Shown here piece after piece: positions 59,952 to 64,000 of a stretch of 64,000 nt of DNA (positions are counted from its first letter, which is position 1; each line of letters begins with the position of its first letter). The DNA comes from Scylla paramamosain (Eukaryota > Arthropoda > Malacostraca > Decapoda > Portunidae). The stretch covers positions 20,845,930-20,909,929 of the forward strand of contig NC_087172.1 of assembly GCF_035594125.1 (NCBI RefSeq), in the 5' to 3' direction. The translations under genes and the position numbers were made by a program. Under the pieces are notes generated by a model. The model worked only from the letters and a program-made list of their open reading frames with translations. It searched no databases and was not told the origin of the DNA.

Positions 59952-62480
59952 GGATAAGGCCCTTGTACAGAGTTAACAGCTGGGGGGGGGGGGGTGAGAA
60001 AAACTGGCGGAGACGTCTCAGAACACCTAACTTCATAGAAGCTGTTTTAGCTAGAGATGAGATGTGAAGTTTCCAGTTCAGATTATAAGTAAAGGACAGA
60101 CCGAGGATGTTCAGTATAGAAGAGGGGGACAGTTGAGTGTCATTGAAGAAGAGGGGATAGTTGTCTGGAAGGTTGTGTCGAGTTGATAGATGGAGGAATT
60201 GAGTTTTTGAGGCATTGAACAATACCAAGTTTGCTCTGCCCCAATCAGAAATTTAGGAAGATCAGAAGTCAAGCGTTCTGTGGCTTCCCTGCGTGATATG
60301 TTTACCTCCTGAAGGGTTGGACGTCTATGAAAGGACGTGGAAAAGTGCAGGGTGGTATCATCAGCGTAGGAGTGGATAGGACAAGAAGTTTGTTTTAGAA
60401 GATCATTAATGAATAATAAGAAGAGAGTGGGTGACAGGACAGAACCCTGAGGAACACCACTGTTAATAGATTTAGGAGAAGAACAGTGACCGTCTACCAC
60501 AGCAGCAATAGAACGGTCAGAAAGGAAACTTGAGATGAAGTTACAGAGAGAAGGATAGAAACCGTAGGAGGGTAGTTTGGAAATCAAAGCTTTGTGCCAG
60601 ACTCTATCAAAAGCTTTTGATATGTCCAAGGCAACAGCAAAAGTTTCACCAAAATCTCTAAAAGAGCATGACCAAGACTCAGTAAGGAAAGCCAGAAGAT
60701 CACCAGTAGAGCGGCCTTGACGGAACCCATACTGGCGATCAGATAGAAGATTGTGAAGTGATAGATGTTTAAGAATCTTCCTGATGAGGATAGATTAAAA
60801 AACTTTAGATAGGCAGGAAATTAAAACAATAGGACGGTAGTTTGAAGGATTAGAATGGTAACCCTTTTTAGGAACAGGTTGAATGTAGGCAAACTTCCAG
60901 CAAGAAGGAAAGGTAGATGTTGACAGACAGAGCTAAAAGAGTTTGACTAGGTAAGGTGCAAGCACAGAGGCACAGTTTCGGAGAACAATAGGAGGGACCC
61001 CATCAGGTCCATAAGCCTTCCGAGGGTTTAGGCCAGCGAGGGCATGGAAAACATCATTGCGAAGAATTTTAATACGTGGCATGAAGTAGTCAGAGGGTGG
61101 AGGAGAGGGAGGAACAGGCCCAGAATTGTCCAAGGTAGAGTTTTTAGCAAAACTTTGAGAGAAGACTTCAGTTTTAGAAATAGATGTGATAGCAGTGGTG
61201 CCATCTGGTTGAAAAAGAAGAGGGAAAGAAGAAGAAGCAAAGTTATTGGAGATATTTTTGGCTAGATGCCAGAAATCACGAGGGGAGTTAGATCTTGAAA
61301 GGTTTTGACATTTTCTGTTAATGAAGGAGTTTTTGGCTAGAGGGAGAACAGACTTGGCATGGTTCCAGGCAGAAATATAAAGTGCATGAGATACTGGTGA
61401 TGGAAGGCTTAAGTACCTTTTGTGGGCCACCTCTCTTTTATGTATTGCACGAGAACAAGCTGTGTTAAACCAAGGTTTAGAAGGTTTAGGACGAGAAAAA
61501 GAGTGAGGAATGTATGCCTCCATGCCAGACACTATCACCTCTGTTATGTGCTCAGCACACAAAGACGGGTCTCTGACACGGAAGCAGTAGTCATTCCAAG
61601 GAAAATCAGCAAAATACCTCCTCAGGTCCCCCCAACTAGCAGAGGCAAAACGCCAGAGGCACCTTCGTTTAGGGGGATCCTGAGGAGGGATTGGAGTGAT
61701 AGGACAAGATAAAGATATGAGATTGTGATCGGAGGAGCCCAACGGAGAAGAAAGGGTGACAGCATAAGCAGAAGGATTAGAGGTGAGGAAAAGGTCAAGA
61801 ATGTTGGGCGTATCTCCAAGACGGTCAGGAATACGAGTAGGGTGTTGCACCAATTGCTCTAAGTCATGGAGGATAGCAAAGTTGTAAGCTAGTTCACCAG
61901 GATGGTCAGTGAAGGGAGAGGAAAGCCAAAGCTGGTGGTGAACATTGAAGTCTCCAAGAATGGAGATCTCTGCCAAAGGGAAGAGGGTCAGAATGTGCTC
62001 CACTTTGGAAGTTAAGTAGTCAAAGAATTTCTTATAGTCAGAGGAGTTAGGTGAGAGGTATACAGCACAGATAAATTTAGTATGAGAGTGATTCTGTAGT
62101 CGTAGCCAGATGGTGGAAAACTCGGAAGATTCAAGAGCGTGGGCACGAGAGCAGGTTAAGTCATTGCGCACATAAACGCAGCATCCAACTTTGGATCGAA
62201 AATGAGGATAGAGAAAGTAGGAGGGAACAGAAAAGGTGCTACTGTCAGTTGCCTCAGACACCTGAATTTCAGTGAGGAAAAGAAGATGAGGCTTAGAAGA
62301 GGAGAGGTGGTGTTCTACAGATTGAAAATTAGATCTTAGACCGCGAATGTTGCAGAAGTTAATGAAGAAAAAGTTGGGGGGGGTGTCAAGACACTTAGGG
62401 TCGTCGACAGGAAGGCAGTCCGACCTGGGGACGTTTATGGTCCCAGATGGGGACTCCGAGGCTGGTGTAGGAGTCGCCAT
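59952..62480 (-). mobile_element. LINE family A element A10: complete ORF start, missing 3' end
   Basis: The only copy with the ORF N-terminus: [20 protein letters not shown], then an APE-type endonuclease ([65 protein letters not shown]), then RT ([68 protein letters not shown]). The frame is open for 515 codons (60933-62480), then a TAG replaces the CAG Gln of [10 protein letters not shown]. Further stops and frameshifts follow. At the 3' side it stops at LTLYKGLIR and joins the inverted family C end, so the last about 130 codons, 3' UTR and poly-A are absent. Confidence 0.93.
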
Positions 62481-63255
62481 GATGATTTTAAAATTTTTGA
62501 GTGAAGGGTGTGTGTGTTATTAGGTGCTTGTAGTTTTGTGTGGAGGAAGAGAGTTGTCTTTAGAGGTCAGGCTGTGACTGCCCCCTTGTGTTGTGAGACA
62601 CAAAGGGAAACGTTCAGTGAGGTCACAGCTGGGTTTAATGATAAGTTCACAGCACCCCCTGAACAGTGCTTTAGACCTCACTGGGAGTAATTATCGTTTC
62701 GGCAGGTGTCTACTGCCTCCTCCTCTAAGTGTGCCGTCACCTGTGTTCACGGAGGTCAAGAGTAAGAAGCCACTGATCCACCACTCCTGCCCGCCACCCC
62801 GTCTGCTCGCCTTCACTTGGGTTCGCTGGAGATTTTTCATCGCCTTCGTTAAGACCTTGATTCGAGCGGAAAAGCTTTGGTCTTCCGCGAGTCCATAGTG
62901 ACTGCGGCCCGTCTGAATTAACCAGCAGTACTTGATTTAATTTCGAGCAATACGGAGAGGTCTGAGATCTGTAAGGATACCTAGCGGGCAGCTCAGTAGC
63001 CTATTCACGGCCAGGCAGGCAAACAGAACAACACTTCTTTAAGTCAGGCCGCAGCGCTCATTACCTCCTCCGGTCAGGGTCCAGAAAAGTTTGTAACGAG
63101 GGATCACTGGAGGCTGATAGGCGTTAGCAGAGTTATCTGTGGGGCGTAGGGACTGGCGGAGTTCGGTACAAACCAATGGGAAATTAAGCACGTTAGGTAT
63201 CAGAGTCAACGCGTCTGAGGTGAGGAGAGGAGGGAAGGTGTGCACGTTGTTGTTG
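62481..63255. other. possible LINE A 5' UTR, then unassigned sequence
   Basis: The first few hundred bases upstream of the A10 start (on its minus strand) may be its 5' UTR/internal promoter. No second copy exists here to set the boundary. The rest up to the GA tract shows no recognised gene; the CpG content is moderate. Confidence 0.35.
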
Positions 63256-63257
63256 AG

Positions 63258-64000
<743 letters not shown>

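Overview
This window is eukaryotic nuclear DNA, most likely from a decapod crustacean. It has long introns, very dense dinucleotide microsatellites, CR1-like LINEs ending in ACACAC tails, and layered DNA transposons. No bacterial-style gene organisation, tRNA gene, CRISPR array or operon is visible. The organism is inferred from general character; no species-specific marker was seen.

Host genes. (1) About 1-33.4 kb holds the 3' half of UBA2, the catalytic subunit of the SUMO E1 enzyme, on the + strand. Five coding exons (2904-3016, 8936-9211, 22097-22179, 22937-23103, 32395-32555) join in frame. They encode the end of the adenylation domain, a zinc-binding cysteine pair, the ubiquitin-like domain and an acidic/basic C-terminal tail ending in a stop. 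Earlier exons, including the catalytic cysteine, lie upstream of the window. (2) At 45977-46108 (+) there is an exon for the M1-M2 region of a nicotinic acetylcholine receptor-type subunit. Its reading frame is broken by two small deletions. A weak M4-like segment at about 57.07-57.18 kb could belong to the same locus, but this is speculative.

Mobile DNA fills most of the rest. LINE family A (endonuclease plus reverse transcriptase, poly-A tail) has about nine copies. The longest are 28.55-30.65 kb and 59.95-62.48 kb, both on the minus strand. LINE family B is CR1-like with a coiled-coil ORF1; its copies are at 11.0-13.7, 13.9-17.4, 18.0-20.1 and 25.4-31.1 kb. LINE family C carries RNase H and lies at 57.6-59.1 kb. 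There are also decayed mariner, Tc1-like, hAT/ZBED-like and DIRS-type tyrosine recombinase remnants, several TA-flanked non-autonomous inverted-repeat elements, and one tRNA-derived SINE.

The most notable structure lies inside UBA2 introns: a CR1-like LINE contains a TIR element, which contains a family A LINE, which contains another family A LINE. A second rearranged nest at 57.6-62.5 kb mixes families A and C and has an inverted 3' end. From about 42 to 64 kb, unique sequence is broken by microsatellites and two short minisatellites. I found no convincing undescribed gene system; the main novelty is the layered transposon architecture and the broken receptor exon.
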